DNA from: Spirogloea muscicola
Lineage: Eukaryota > Streptophyta > Zygnematophyceae > Spirogloeales > Spirogloeaceae
DNA: 61,817 nucleotides
Direction of reading: 5' to 3'
Assembly: GCA_009602725.1 (NCBI GenBank)
Contig: WELB01000095.1
Span: 12,882 to 74,698, forward strand
The notes under the pieces are model-generated. The model was not told where the DNA came from and searched no databases. It saw only the letters and a program-made list of their open reading frames with translations. Made by a program: the position numbers and the translations under genes. Of the stretch, positions 11,500 to 23,120 are shown piece after piece (the first letter of the stretch is position 1; every line of letters starts with the position of its first letter).

Positions 11500-11769
11500 A
11501 CGGTAGCAGGACACCAGACCCAAAGGCACCGAGCCACCGGGAAGGGCAGCACCCTGCTCCCGGCGCCGCTGGTCAGCTTGAGAGGCCAGCAGCGAAAGTA
11601 AGGAGAGAGAGGCGTTCCAGGAGAAGGAAAATGAGTGTATATCAAGAGATGGGGAGGCCATGTGTGGCCAAGTACAAAGGCAAGCACATTGGACAAATGT
11701 ACGTCACCTGAGAAGGCGGTGAGCTGGGCCCCTCCTCCGGGGCCCTCGGAGGCCGGAAGAAAGAAGAAA

Positions 11770-11816
11770 GAAAGAAGAAGGGCTCGCCCGTTGAGGATAG
11801 GGGCTGGAAAAGCCTC
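11770..11816 (-). repeat. SR short repeat, partial
   Basis: Reads agggctcgcccgttgagg then ataggggctgga. It is the truncated end of the SR repeat described at 25830-25985. Confidence 0.6.
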
Positions 11817-11935
11817 GGAGGCCGGAGCCCCTCCGCCTTGGTTCACCTCCTTATCTGGGCTGGCCTCTCTCAGCCACCAGCCCTCTCCTGGAAGCGCCTT
11901 CCTTCTTCCTCCGCCCGCCCACGAGGCCTGCCGCC

Positions 11936-13915
11936 ATGGACGACCTGCCGGACGGGTGCCTCTCCGCGGTGCTGGAGCGCGCCGCCGCCAGGCCACAGGC
12001 CCCGCCAGCTTGGGCCGCCGTCGTTGGGGTGTGCCGCCGGTGGCGCCGACTTGCCCGAGCGTCTATCACGGAGCTCTCTCTGCGGGACCGGGGTGATTGT
12101 GATCACGGCTCCCCCAGGCGGCGGGGGGAGCCGGCGGTGCTGGGCCCTGCGCTGGTCGCCGCCTTCCCTGCTTTGACGTGCCTCAGTCTTGACTTCAGCC
12201 ATGTGCGAGGCCACCGCCACGCCACCGGGCTCCACCTCCTGTCGGCTATCACGACGCTCACCGACTTGCGAGTCAGGCTGGCGGGTGCTCGTCCAATCAA
12301 TGATGAGTTCGACGACGCTGCGGACCTGCAGCGCACGTTTGGGGCTCTGAGCATGCTCAGCAACGTATTGTGAGCGCTCACAATAGATGAGCCTCTTGAC
12401 ACGCGTCTTGGCTTGCCCCTGGCTGACATTGCCCGCTTCACGGCACTTGAGAGCCTCGCAGTGACCTTCTCGCGAGCTGCTGGTAAGTCCCTCACCTCAT
12501 GCTACAATATGTCGCCCATTATCTTGCTGTATAATTCTACGGTTTCCACGCACAAACATGTCTGAACCCGACAGCTTTGTTTCGCATGCAGTTGCAGATA
12601 CTCAAGTGCTGACATTGATTTCCTCTCACCTCAAGCAGATGCAGACATACACATCCTTGCTGCTACTTGCCGGCACCTGACAGGACTTGAGCTGTGGCTC
12701 ACCGACGAGCCGACACGCTGGGCTGCTCGTGTCACTGATGTTGGCTTCGAATCAATCTCCAAGCACTTGCCCCAGCTCCGCAGATTCCACATTGGAAACT
12801 GCCCCAGTATCACGGACAATGGGATTAGGCAGTTGGCCGTGGGTTGCCCACTGCTGCAAGATTTTCGCGTGCCGGTTTGCCACAATCTCTCTGTACGATG
12901 TGCTTATGAGATCCTGACGAAGTGCCCTGAGATGAGGAGGCTGCATTGTCAACAAAGCTGGAGCTGCCATTGGCTGCATCTTCTGCAGACTGCAAGGCTT
13001 GGTCTAGCAAGGCTGGAACTACTGGAGCTTTACGTACCCGATGATGTGGGTGGTACCAGTAGTGTCATGGCTACCCTGGCTTCATGCTGCATACAAATGC
13101 GTAAACTACATGTGCACACTGGATTCAGCTCTCGACCCAGGCCCGACCCCTTGGAGAGTTGTCCACCTACGCCAGCGCTTGTGAAATTGACAATGACGGG
13201 CTTTGAGATGAGAATGACATCCTTCATGGCATTTTTATTGCACGTCCCTCATTTGGAGAGATTGAGGTTAAGGTCTTGCAGGTTGGTCGGCACAATACAG
13301 GCGCTACCCGCTATTATCTCTCTTCGCTTCCTCGAGTGTTGTGTATTGTTCTCTAAGCCAGCAAATGCCTTTTGGAAATTTGGTACATGGTGCCCCAACC
13401 TGAGTTCCTTGGTAACGAACAAGTTACTTTGCGGAAGCGGACGTATGACTTCATCATTTGCGGGATGCAGCAAGTTGGTGACTCTCAGCGTTTTGACCTA
13501 TTGGCACGAGCAACTCGCGTGGACCTGTCCTCCATTGGGGGCCCTGAGAGCTCTTTTCTGCAATGAAATGCATTGGCAAGACTTGGCTGCAATTGCAAAG
13601 GCGTCCCCGCATTTGCAAGAAGTGCACTTCAGAGACTACGACGCTGTAAAGGTGGAGGGAGTCCTTGACCTTCTCTCTTCGTGCCCCGAACTTAATTACA
13701 TCAAGATCTGGTTCTGCTCTGCAATCCATTCAGATTTGAAAGTCTGCTTAGCAAGCGAACTGCAGATTCTTCGAGGGCATGTATACGAAGTGGTGCACCT
13801 AGAAATTGTAGATGGAGACTGGGGACTCGATTGGGACTCGGTTGCGATTTTTCATCCGTATCAACTGGACACGATCTGTACCACATATCGTGTCCATCGA
13901 TGTGGACAACGCTAA
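11936..13915 (+). CDS. F-box/leucine-rich-repeat protein, copy 3 (one in-frame TGA)
   Basis: Exons are 11936-12482 and 12639-13915. The intron is gtaagt...agcag in phase 1 (G|AT), matching copy 1. The start ATG at 11936 has a strong GCCATGG context and opens the F-box: MDDLPDGCLSAVLERAA, then AWAAVVGVCRRWRRLA. A TGA at 12371-12373 interrupts exon 1 after residue 145. Past it the same frame stays homologous to copy 1 (LPLADIARFTALESLA) and reaches the donor. Exon 2 is fully open for 425 codons of AMN1-type LRRs (VTDVGFESISKHLPQL, GIRQLAVGCPLL) to the stop at 13915. Copy 1 has CGA (Arg) where the TGA is, so one C-to-T change explains it. It may be a very young pseudogene, a readthrough gene, or make a 145-residue F-box-only product. 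Confidence 0.75.
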
Positions 13916-15041
13916 AACCACTCTCGTTGACATGGAAGTGAAGCTCAAGCAAATTTGCTGGTTTCTTGCGATGTGGGGTCCATGAAAGTAGCAATACTGC
14001 ATAGACTAGCTGCCAACATGTGATGGTCACTGTGACATGCAGATGGGCTCTCTCAGAGGCCATCTTAAGCTTGATGCAGATCTTATGCTTGATCGGCATC
14101 AAGGACCTTGATGCAAAGCACGGGAGCCGTCACTAAGAGTGAGGCCGTTGAAGGCTAGCATGATTGGGAAAAGTTATGTATTACAAGTACACAAATACCG
14201 CTTGATGCGGAAGCATGATATTCTCTGAAGCTGGCAAAAAGCCACCAGAAATCACAAGCTGCTGCTGCTAGAGCACGTGTCATGCGCGAGGGCGTCGATG
14301 CGAGATGGAGTTGATAAACTGATATAGAGACAAAAGCTGACATATGCAAGCCATGTGATACACAAAGCGAACAAGAAAGTGATCGCGTTGGCCAGGCTGA
14401 CAAGAAGACAGTCCGTCAGGAGACCAGCGTCACTAATCATTCATGTCACGCAATGTCAACAAGGAAAAATTAGAGGTCCAAATCTGAACCTGTAACTTAC
14501 ACACAAGCAAAGATGTAATACCTTATCCACAAGATTGTTGACTTGTGCAAGGTCAATGATTGCCAAACGATTTGTAGTTGTCTACTCTCGGAATAGGCAG
14601 CAAAATATTCAAGGCTGCTCACCACAGAGTCACCACGACTTCTCGCAGTCGGGACGCGGGTCCGAGCTAAGGTTCACTAGTTGCTGCGGCTCCTGCCCAA
14701 GGCTTTACGCTTCCAAGGCGCGGCAATGGCGCAGGCGTGGCTCGCGGCACAAGGGTGAGACTTGCAAGCGGACTGCTCGGCTTGGCCCGCTCGCTCCGGC
14801 TTGGGCCGCTCGCTCCGGCTTGAGCCAGGCACTCTAGAAGATGCTAACGCTGCCTAATAGGCCTGGTTTGGCCATGGCTACGCTGGTTGGCTAAGCTGCT
14901 TGGCCGGCTCGTCGTGGGCCAACCGCCGGCCCAGGGGTCGATCCGTCCCCGGGTGGTGAGCTACAGCCGTCCGTTCCACAATCGGATGGTTGTTGTCGCG
15001 CGTGGGCTTGGGCCCTGGCCGCCGCGTTGTCGTTGTCGTTG
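13916..15041. other. Flank of F-box copy 3, no gene recognised
   Basis: Mixed sequence downstream of F-box copy 3. It contains a 19-bp tandem repeat (about 14779-14826, core ggcttgggccgctcgctcc). About 14200-14320 may be a third, worn relative of the 2.4-2.8 kb flank. No convincing coding region. Confidence 0.4.
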
Positions 15042-15100
15042 TCGCCGCTGCTTCGCGGTTGCTTCGTCGCCGCTGCTTCGCGGTTGCTTCGTCGCCGCTG
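15042..15100 (+). repeat. 25-bp tandem repeat
   Basis: tcgccgctg recurs at 15042, 15067 and 15092 (period 25) with cttcgcggttgcttcg between. About 2.4 copies. Confidence 0.85.
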
Positions 15101-15292
15101 CGTTGTCGTCACATCTGAAACGCGTGACTCAGCCGTGGAACACACGTGTCAAGCCAGGTCAGCTGTCCTAGTCAAATCGACAAAAAAATGTAGTCGACGG
15201 GATATCGCACGACACACGCTCAGCACACAGATGCAGGGGAAATGCCCGTGATTGCTGCAGCGAGACGGAGAGGAGCATGCGGATGGAACAAG

Positions 15293-15444
15293 GCGTGGGC
15301 CGCCACCAGGCGTGAAGCGATTAGGTCGACACATTGGGCCCCTTGGCGCCTGGATCATCTGTGATGCCCATCCAGAATCAGGCCACGGACCTCACACCAG
15401 GCGGGTCGACCTGATTCGCCACCGTGCCTGGTGGCGGCCCACGC
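15293..15444. mobile_element. Foldback/MITE-like element with about 40-bp inverted repeats
   Basis: The left arm 15293-15330 (gcgtgggccgccaccagg ... aggtcgac) is mirrored by the right arm 15404-15444 (gtcgacctgattcgcc ... ggcggcccacgc), with about 75 bp between. The arms match at nearly all positions. No coding capacity. It is most simply a non-autonomous DNA transposon or a foldback. No target duplication is obvious. Confidence 0.55.
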
Positions 15445-16854
15445 AGCATTGCCGATGAGGTCACAATGCACGCCTTCAACAGGATCCGGTCCCTCAGCCA
15501 CGAAAGGGCGGGGCACAAGGTCGCCATTGCTGCCTGGGAAAAGAACACACTAAACATCTGGTAGAGATAGAGTTTGTCTACTATTGATCGACGTCCACAG
15601 GACGTCGAGGTCTCAGTTGCTTGACCTTCTGCACAGGCTCACGCAACGAGTCGTATCCCAACAGCAGCATGGGGAAGCAGCCAGACCGGATGCCGCGGGC
15701 TCATTCGCCCTTGTGTCTTAAGGCTGCCTGTCCTCTTCCACTGTAGCAATCCCTGGACCTTTGCCTTGCCCCTGCATGCTGGCCGTGCCTGCTTTGCTTT
15801 CTCAAGGCATAGGGCGGATTCATTTCCTGCTGCTAGTATTTCGCGGCTGGTGGCTAGGGTGTATTGAGTAACCATTTATGGTAGCAACTTGCTTTGCTGA
15901 GTGCTTTGAGCTTTCTGGCCCCTTGGGACCCTGTCATTCAGTCTTGGCGGCTGATCTTTCACAAGCCCCTTGTGGCATAGCCCCCTTCTTCTTGCCCGGC
16001 TGATTGGGCCCTCAGAGGAGCCCTGCACATTGGAGCCTGCCTGCGGCTGCCTTTGCTTCGGTCTGCAACGGTCCCAGACAATCGCCATACACCAGCGTGC
16101 TGGGCGCGCACTAGGCCAGGCTTATGGCTTGTGGTGGTGCTCTTGCTCCTCAGCTTAGCTTGTCGGGTATGCATGTGCTCACTCCTTCTCAGCTGAAGTG
16201 CTTTGGCTGAACAAGTAAAGTAATTCAGCCTGGTTGTGAACCCATCGCTATAGACACTGACGCTAGAGACCGGGTTCTAGTTAAAGCCTCTACTGAATTG
16301 TTTTTCCCCATTAGGCAGCATACTGCCCCGTTACCAGGACTCTTGTGAGCCTTGTATTGGCCTCCTTTTCATCTCATGTGCTCGCGCGCCTATCTCCTGC
16401 TTCGATGGCGCCATGGCCCTCACGCAGGGCCTGACGGCGTGTCGTGAAACATCCGTCACTGGCTGATTTCCTTGAGGTTGACTTAAACAGCTGACAGAAT
16501 TGTGATTGTGATTGTTCTTGTTTCTTCCAACATTGTGGTCTTCAGTGCACAGTGGCTGACAATATTCTGACTCATTGTGCTTGTATGATGGGCCTTGTAG
16601 AATGGGGCCTTCTAATGGGCCTTCTAAAATGGGCCTTCTCTCGTGGAAGGTCTTTGACACTTCCCTTTGGATGTGCTCGCCCATTGAGGATAGAAAGTGC
16701 TGGAAAAGCCAGCCCAAAAATGTGCTTGCCTTTGTACTTGACCATTTGGCGTTCGTTTGTTTTAAATACACGAAAATGATGCCTTTCATCTTTATGCCCT
16801 CCCCGCGCCCTGCCGCCCCGCGCCCTGCCGCCCCGCGCCCCTCGGCGCGACATT
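15445..16854. other. Repeat-rich spacer
   Basis: Contains the LQRSQ-type module (about 16030-16155), a fragment matching the R1 3' tail (cttctcagctgaagtgcttt at about 16186), a partial SR repeat at 16675-16722 (-), a short tandem of atgggccttcta at about 16605-16650 and a 15-bp tandem (gccctgccgccccgc) at about 16796-16846. No intact gene. Confidence 0.5.
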
Positions 16855-18150
16855 AGCCCACGGATAGGATTCGTCCAAGTACCCCGGCGCCCGCGCCCAA
16901 AGTGGCCGCCCCGCTGCCCGCCATCCTGTGGGCAGGCTCTCGAAACATGTCGGGCCGCTGGCCACCGGCGGGCGTGGCACCCGCACGTCCCCCGGGGCAG
17001 CGGACACCGCTGCCGTGTCGCGCTATCCAGTGGTCAGCATGCCGGTATTCAGGCCGCTTAGATCCTCGCATCCTCCCATAAGCCCTCCAGGCCAGCCGGC
17101 ACTACTTCGTAAGTGCCTTTGCGCAGCGAGACAAGCCGGCTTTCAGCTCGTTCCCGTGTCTTCCGGACTCCTCTATGGCCGTTGCCGAGCGCCCGAGGTT
17201 CGCTGCTGCGCTGTCCACCCATTGACAGATGGGCCCGCCAGGTCTACCGGACTCATCATCGTCTTTGATGTCCGAAACACCAGATTGACGAGTAACAGCT
17301 TTGCCAGAGAAAGATTCGGTGTCAAAAGTCGAAAGTGTCTTGATTCATAGAAGATCTTCTGAGAGAAGAATAGTAGCCACACAAGAAAGAAACAGCGCTT
17401 CCAAATTGACTGGTGGCTGTAAAAGGCCAGCTCTAAGGAATGGACAAGGTCTGAAGGGGCCGGATGGCGCAAGAACAGACCAGAAGCAAGCGACTGCAAA
17501 GCAAGTGGACGAGTTGGCAAATCAGAGCTACGAGTACTTGAAGAAGCAAGGCACCGCTCTTGAATGAAAGTCGTGTTTGGCGTGTCACACGGCGTGGCTT
17601 TGTACCCATATGCTGTCGCCTTGTTGACACGCAACTCATGGAGGATAAAGCAGCGCATTAAGTGTCCATTGGACTGAAGCAATCTGCTGTTGGACCTGCC
17701 AATGCAGCTACCACTACCGTCTCCCGCGACTTTGCAGAGCACTAAGAAGATACTCAGATTGGCCAAGCCTGATTGGTGGATCTCCTCCTCTTCCTCACCG
17801 AAGGCCGGCGCCTGGCTGCGAATTCAACTCCCACACTCCTCCTTGGAGAGTTGGGCCAGGACACCTGCCTGTGTTCTACAAGAACCAAAAGTTACTTTGG
17901 AAATAGCTGTGGGCAGCATATTCGCCACCCTGAACTGCTGTAGTACAGTACATGTTACATACTATACTCTGTTGTACATGCTCTTTGACCAAATGATGTC
18001 AAAATTTAATGTGCTGGATAGGCGAGTGGAAAAGTGAAAGAGCATCAGTGCAATACTGCCTTGTGATCAGTGTACATTAGAGTCGTAGAAGGTCGATGGA
18101 GTCCGAGTCACAGCAATATTTGTCTGAGCCATGATGCTTCTTCGACAGAG
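16855..18150 (+). repeat. R2 family copy 1
   Basis: Matches 38.8-39.93 kb (+), 45.93-46.44 kb (+), 25.08-25.8 kb (-) and 33.4-34.0 kb (-). The most conserved coding-like segments across copies read VSSGLxYGxxRxxEVRCCAVH (about 17155-17220) and, further on, a charged helix ending at a stop near 17567 (frame ...YEYLKKQGTALE). The 3' end includes gactttgcagagcactaa and gccaagcctg. Frames are broken between copies, and I do not recognise the ancestral protein. Confidence 0.6.
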
Positions 18151-18479
18151 TGTGGAGCTGCCATCTGCTCTGCTTCAGTTGTTGACAGTGTGACTGAGGC
18201 TTGCTTCTTGCTGCTCCAAGACAGCAGCTTCCTCATTCATCAAGAAGATGTGACCGGTAGTTGACAGTCTGCTGGTCAGGTCACCAGCCCAGCAGAATCA
18301 GCATTTTCAAGTAACACGTTGGACTGCGACTCATCAGTTGTTGACGAAGAAGGATATTATAGACAAGGTCCAAAAGCATATTTTACTTTTAAATATATCT
18401 GTGATTGCGAATCATCAGATGTTGTCGACAAGATCCATAAGCAAAATTCGTTCCAAATATCTCAAGTTAGGTGTAAAGG

Positions 18480-19250
18480 CTATCGAGGGAACCAGCCAGG
18501 GTTAGACATGATGTGGCTGACATTATAGCTACTGCTACATCTGGGCGAGTTCCTCACATGATATACGACAGATTTCCTACTGCTTGGTTGTTTAGGGTAA
18601 GGGTAGGGTAAGGGTATCATTCCTTCTGTTTCTTCTCTGTCTGCGGGCAATCCTTCTTCTGTAAGATGGACGCCTGTGTCTAGGGGTGTGGAGACTGGCT
18701 TGCAGTCCTGCATAGAGAGCTTATCAGAAGCAGATTGCATGCAATGAGTCTGGTCAAACTGCATTCCCTTGCGTTAAGATCTCTTAGAATCTGTATTGCT
18801 CATATTTTTGACCTCTCCTGAATCTGACAATCCAGACTTTGAAGCTAAAACTTCTTTGACGTCTTTGATTGCTTTCTTGCAAAGAAGCAACGTATTGTCA
18901 AATACTAGGCAAGAATGAGTTGCTCCATACCTGGACCCTTTACGTAGATTTTATACTCACGGTGACATATAGAAAGACCGTTCTGCTATGAAAGGTGGTC
19001 AAGACGTTGTTACCGTGCTCTCCACGCTTGCTTCGGACCGTACAATGATTTCTGCAACTTGTGAACGAAATTCTTCTTGTCGCTGCACAACTTGCCCTTC
19101 TGGTTGTTGCACATACGATTCTTCCCCTAGATCTCCATATAAACGCCGTACTGCATCCATCTGATGCATTTAGAGTCAAGAGATATCAAGTGAAAGCAGC
19201 AATCTCATGGAAATCAGCTGAAGAGTAGGAGCAAAACTCTTTTCAGAATT
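18480..19250 (-). mobile_element. Ty1/copia reverse-transcriptase remnant (copy 2)
   Basis: On the minus strand, pieces of copia pol appear in order: YGDLGEESYVQQPEG (about 19100), a region matching the segment after the catalytic motif (KAIKDVKEVLASKSG, about 18850), MQDCKPVSTPLDTGVHLTEE (about 18680), then a GTRPDVAVAI block (about 18540). Stops and frameshifts separate them, and the catalytic YVDD box is not recognisable. AT content is higher than in the copia copy at 24 kb and the sequence is clearly different, so this is a separate lineage. A telomere-like tract at 18591-18616 interrupts it. Long dead. Confidence 0.75.
18591..18616 (+). repeat. Interstitial telomere-like repeat
   Basis: tttagggtaagggtagggta followed by agggta. 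It sits inside the copia remnant, between the codons for a GMIP motif and the AVGNLSYIM block. Those are normally only a few residues apart in this family. Confidence 0.6.
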
Positions 19251-19605
19251 CCATCGTGTCGTTCTTTTCGTGCATAACTTCTTGCAACTGACCTTGCTTT
19301 GAACTTGTCAACCGTACCATCAGTTCGGTGTCAACTAAAATGTTTTATTCCTGCATTCAGGTAGCCTGACAAGACTTCACACTTTGTTCTTGTAAAGCGA
19401 TCTCATTCGTCTTCATGTAGTGCCTGTCCCCAATGCGTTGCATCTAAAGTACATGCAGTATCATGCAGTGAAGATGGGGTATCGATCAATGTCAGTGTTG
19501 AATGGAGTACTTTTGCCAATTATCATAAAGTGCAACACGGATTCCTTGTTCTGTGTGATCTTCTTACTGTCAGTGCTGTAGAAGCTGCTTCACTCCTTTG
19601 TTGTA
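19251..19605. other. Low-GC stretch upstream of R4 copy 2
   Basis: Probably further decayed copia sequence on the minus strand. I cannot place any motif in it and see no other feature. Confidence 0.3.
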
Positions 19606-20122
19606 CCTGCAGTCATTGGCGTTACTACTGCTGTGCTGTCGCCCTTGTCAACGGCTAGCCGGCGCAGCGAGGCTCACGTCTGCGACGGCTGTTGCACAAG
19701 GGGGGGAAGACGTGGACGAGGGTGGCTCCCTGTCGATTGGGAGTAACGCTCATGTTGTCGTCAGTCGCCGGCCCCTCTATCGCCTGCGCTAACACCTGCA
19801 GAGCCAACGGCAGCGGCCGGCGTCAGGCTGGCGCAGGCTCGGTGCAGGGGATGATCCACAGCAGCGTTCGTACGCCCAAGGGCGGGGTTCAGGGAGAGGA
19901 GGGACGGCAAGCCCCGCCACCTGCCGGGCCGAGGGCCACAGTCGAGTGCGGGCCCGGTGGCGACTGGGGCCACTGCTCCGCCAAGCGGTGCAAGACGCCT
20001 GTCCGTCACTGCGGCATCGCTGCCGCCGCCGCCTGCGCTGCCCGCTGCCGCCGGGAGCCACGCCGGGAGCCAGGGCCAGCCTGCGCCAGCCCAGGCAGCC
20101 GCGCCGGTGCCGCCCGCGGGGC
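19606..20122 (+). repeat. Direct repeat R4, copy 2
   Basis: Counterpart of 4221-4752. Here it runs uninterrupted into the 5' flank of F-box copy 4, which represents the ancestral arrangement. Confidence 0.7.
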
Positions 20123-20299
20123 TCGCCGGCGGCACCGTCGCAGCGCGCGGCCATCAGGCCTCACAGCGGAGACGGCGCGGGGCTCCGCAAGTGGGTTGCC
20201 TTTTCCTTTTCTTTTCTCCTATTCCCTATTTTTGGAAAGGAAGCGGCTGCTGATACAGTGCACGAAATGCTTGCTAAAACCGAAAGAGCGGCTGTAAAA

Positions 20300-22439
20300 T
20301 CACGGTGGGGGGTGCGCCAGGCGCGAGTGGTGGGGGGCGCGCCAGGCGGCGGCCGCCTGCGGTGACGGCCGCCGTCGGGCAGACGGCGCGGCCAGCCGCC
20401 GTCATCGTCCGACGCGGCCGGGGGGGGTTTCTGCTCGGGGATCGCGGCTGCAGTTGGGCCGGGGTGCATGGCTGCCCTCTCGTCACTCCCCCGCCTCCAC
20501 GCACCTGTCCCCGCGGCCAGCGGCCCGGCGCCGTCGCCCGCCATGAGGACCGTCGACTGGCAAAGCTCAACCATCAACGGCCTGCCGGACTCGGTCCTCA
20601 CAGCCCTGCTGGTCCGCGCCGCCGCCCGGCCCGGCGCCCTGCCGGCCTGGGCGAACATCGTGAGCGTGTGCCGCCTGTGGCGCCGCCTGGCCAAGGCGAC
20701 CGTCACGGAGGTGTGCCTGCGGGACCGGGAGCGCTACGCCAGATCCCCTGCTGCTGCCCGCGGCCGGGGTGAACCGGCGAGACTCGGCCCCGGGCTGGCC
20801 TCCGCATTCCCGGCGTTGACGCGCCTCACTCTCCTGTTTCGACACGCTCGATTGGACGATCTCCGCCGTCTGACAGCCATCACGGCACTCGTTGACCTGC
20901 GAGTTGAGCTAGCCACGGGGATCCGCACGCATGATGCCCGCCCCCTGAATCCTCTGCGCATGTTTCGGATTCTCCAGGAGGTCTCCGACAAACTGCGAGC
21001 TCTGAGCTTGGGCGACGACGCGTTTCCCGTGCAAGAGTTGACCTTCTTCACGGCTCTGGAAAGCGTCTCGCTGACCTGCCCGCGTGCTACGCATGAGCCC
21101 TGAAATCCCCATACTGCCAATACGCCGCCTCACATACATCTCAATTGCACTGAGACCCTGCTGCCGATGTCAGCTCTGGAGTAGGCGGATGCTCAGTCTG
21201 GTCACGCATGACTTGTGCAGATGCAGGCTCCGTGACATCACTGCCGCTTGCCAGCGCATCACACAGCTGGAGTTACACTCCTGTCGGACATGTACCGACT
21301 TCAGCTTGGAGGCGATTGCCGATAATTGCAAGCAGCTTCGCAGGTTTACTGTGAGCGGTTGCAGTAACATCAATGATGGCGGGGTTGCACGGCTGGCCCG
21401 CAGCTGCTCCATGCTGCGCGACTTCCGCGTTGCGAGTTGTCCAGGGCTGTCCATACGAGCCGCTGATGCGGTTCTCAACGAGTGCCCCGAGCTCAGGAGG
21501 CTCCAGTGCCAGCAGAGCTGGAGTGGCCGGTTCCTACTGCACGATCGCGCAACAGGCTGGGCCGACTCACAGCGGTGGGACTCTGCATTCCCAGAGGTGT
21601 TGATGCACTTCTAGCAATGCACATCCTGGCGTCCTCTTGCCCAGGTCTGCTAGAGCTCAACCTGGAGGCCGAGATCGGACCAGACCCCAACGTTGACAGG
21701 CCTCGTCCAGGGAGAGACTGTCCCCCACGCTAGTGCTCGAGAGTTTGACATTGACAGGTTTAGCCATCCCCACACAACGATTTGCCACATTCTTATGCAG
21801 GGCCACCCGGCTGCAGTCCCTGAGCTTGACAACCTGCACCATGTCCGATCCGATGCGGATGCCCCCCCTCCCGGTTTCTCTTCAAAACCTGGGGTGCCGC
21901 GACTGCAGGGCTGAGCCAGGCCATGACTTCTGGGATGTCGCTGCGTGGTGCCCTGGCTTGACATCCTTGGTGACCGCGTACTGCCGCCGGAGAATGCTGG
22001 CTCGGTCACTCGCTGACTGCAGCAAGCTTGTGCAGCTGGAGATTGGGGGCCGCAATTACGAAGACTACAGGGAGTGGCCCGTGTACATTATGCCTCGACT
22101 TAGGCCTTGAAGACCCTGAACACCCTCATTTGCTGGAACGTAATGCGTGAGGATCTGCGGATGTTGGCCGAGGTGTGCTCGGGGCTGCAGGAAGTATCTT
22201 TCAGAAATCGACAAGATAGGCACTTATATTTTTCTAGCCTTCTCTCTTCGTGCACTCAACTTAGGACCATCAGAGTAAACGATGTATATGGCGCGGTATC
22301 TCGCACGCAATCTATGCGGGGCGAATACCACGTCCGTCTAGAGAGTGTAGATGGAGCGTGGGAACTTTGTGAGGAAGGAGAGTGGAGACGGTACGATGAC
22401 ATGCACAAGTATCGAGTCCACAGCTCACTTCCAATTTGA
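20300..22439 (+). pseudogene. F-box/LRR gene, copy 4 (frameshifted)
   Basis: Exon 1 starts at ATG 20543: MRTVDWQSSTINGLPDSVL, then AWANIVSVCRLWRRLAKA, a good F-box. An upstream in-frame ATG lies at 20468. The exon is open to a stop at about 21101, past the expected splice point near 21075, where the donor reads at-gag instead of gt-gag. Exon 2 should begin at 21221 but lacks one base relative to its paralogues. It then runs in frames changing near 21560, 21725 and 22105. The LRR pieces are clear: ITAACQRITQLELHSC, VARLARSCSMLRDF, FWDVAAWCPGLTSLVTAYC and LRMLAEVCSGLQEVSFRN, ending at a stop at 22439. Lost donor plus four or more frame breaks indicate a pseudogene, unless several are assembly indels. 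Confidence 0.75.
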
Positions 22440-22679
22440 CCTTCGCCTGAAGTATATTGAAGGCTCGAGAATTACAAATTCCATCTCGACAAACGCGTGC
22501 AGCATTCACTTCAACATACCTGAGCCTTTGTGCCTAGTTTATGATGTTATTGCCTGCTGGGACCATCCTGTGCACTGTGATCCTTATGGTCCTCTTGTGG
22601 TTGCCTAAGGAGGGCCACGAACAGCACCTGTGCCCCTCACTTCTTCTTTCCGCTTAGCGGAGCTTGCATTCATTACAGT

Positions 22680-23120
22680 GGGGCGGTGCTCAACCATGGG
22701 CAGTTGTTCCACTCGGACTGGCTTCCTATCAGCCTCGTAAATCATCTGCGTCCATCCTTGTATTGACATCTTCTCCTCTGCTAATTCTGACCTCCAGTGC
22801 ATTCAATCTCAAACACGCTCCTGCAGAGGAATCACGACGTATGTCCATGTTAACAACTGCATGTATGCATGACCCTGCGCGCTAAGAGTACACTACCTTT
22901 GAGCATGATCGAGCTTACAGTGCTGCTCTTGCTGCACGATTTCTCGTGCACCTCCACAACCTTCTTGTACAACGAGCCATGCTGGCCAGCTCGTCAGCGG
23001 CGATCATACCTCCTGACATGTGCCATTGCAGCCTCTTATGTCGGCAATGTTGCCAAGAGTCGCTCCGATGCGCTTTCTCTTTCTTTCTACAAGCATGTTT
23101 CTGAACATTTCCTTTCGGCG
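22680..23120 (-). repeat. Duplicated F-box 3' flank, copy 2 (inverted)
   Basis: Reverse complement of the 2380-2830 block. The minus strand carries LYKKVVEVHEKSCSKSS and the same acceptor-like tcctctgcag. It is inverted relative to its F-box neighbour, unlike copy 1. Confidence 0.5.

Noticed and set aside
12371-12373. TGA as selenocysteine codon in F-box copy 3
   Set aside because: The paralogue has Arg, not Cys, at the site, F-box proteins are not known selenoproteins, and no SECIS-like structure was noticed downstream.
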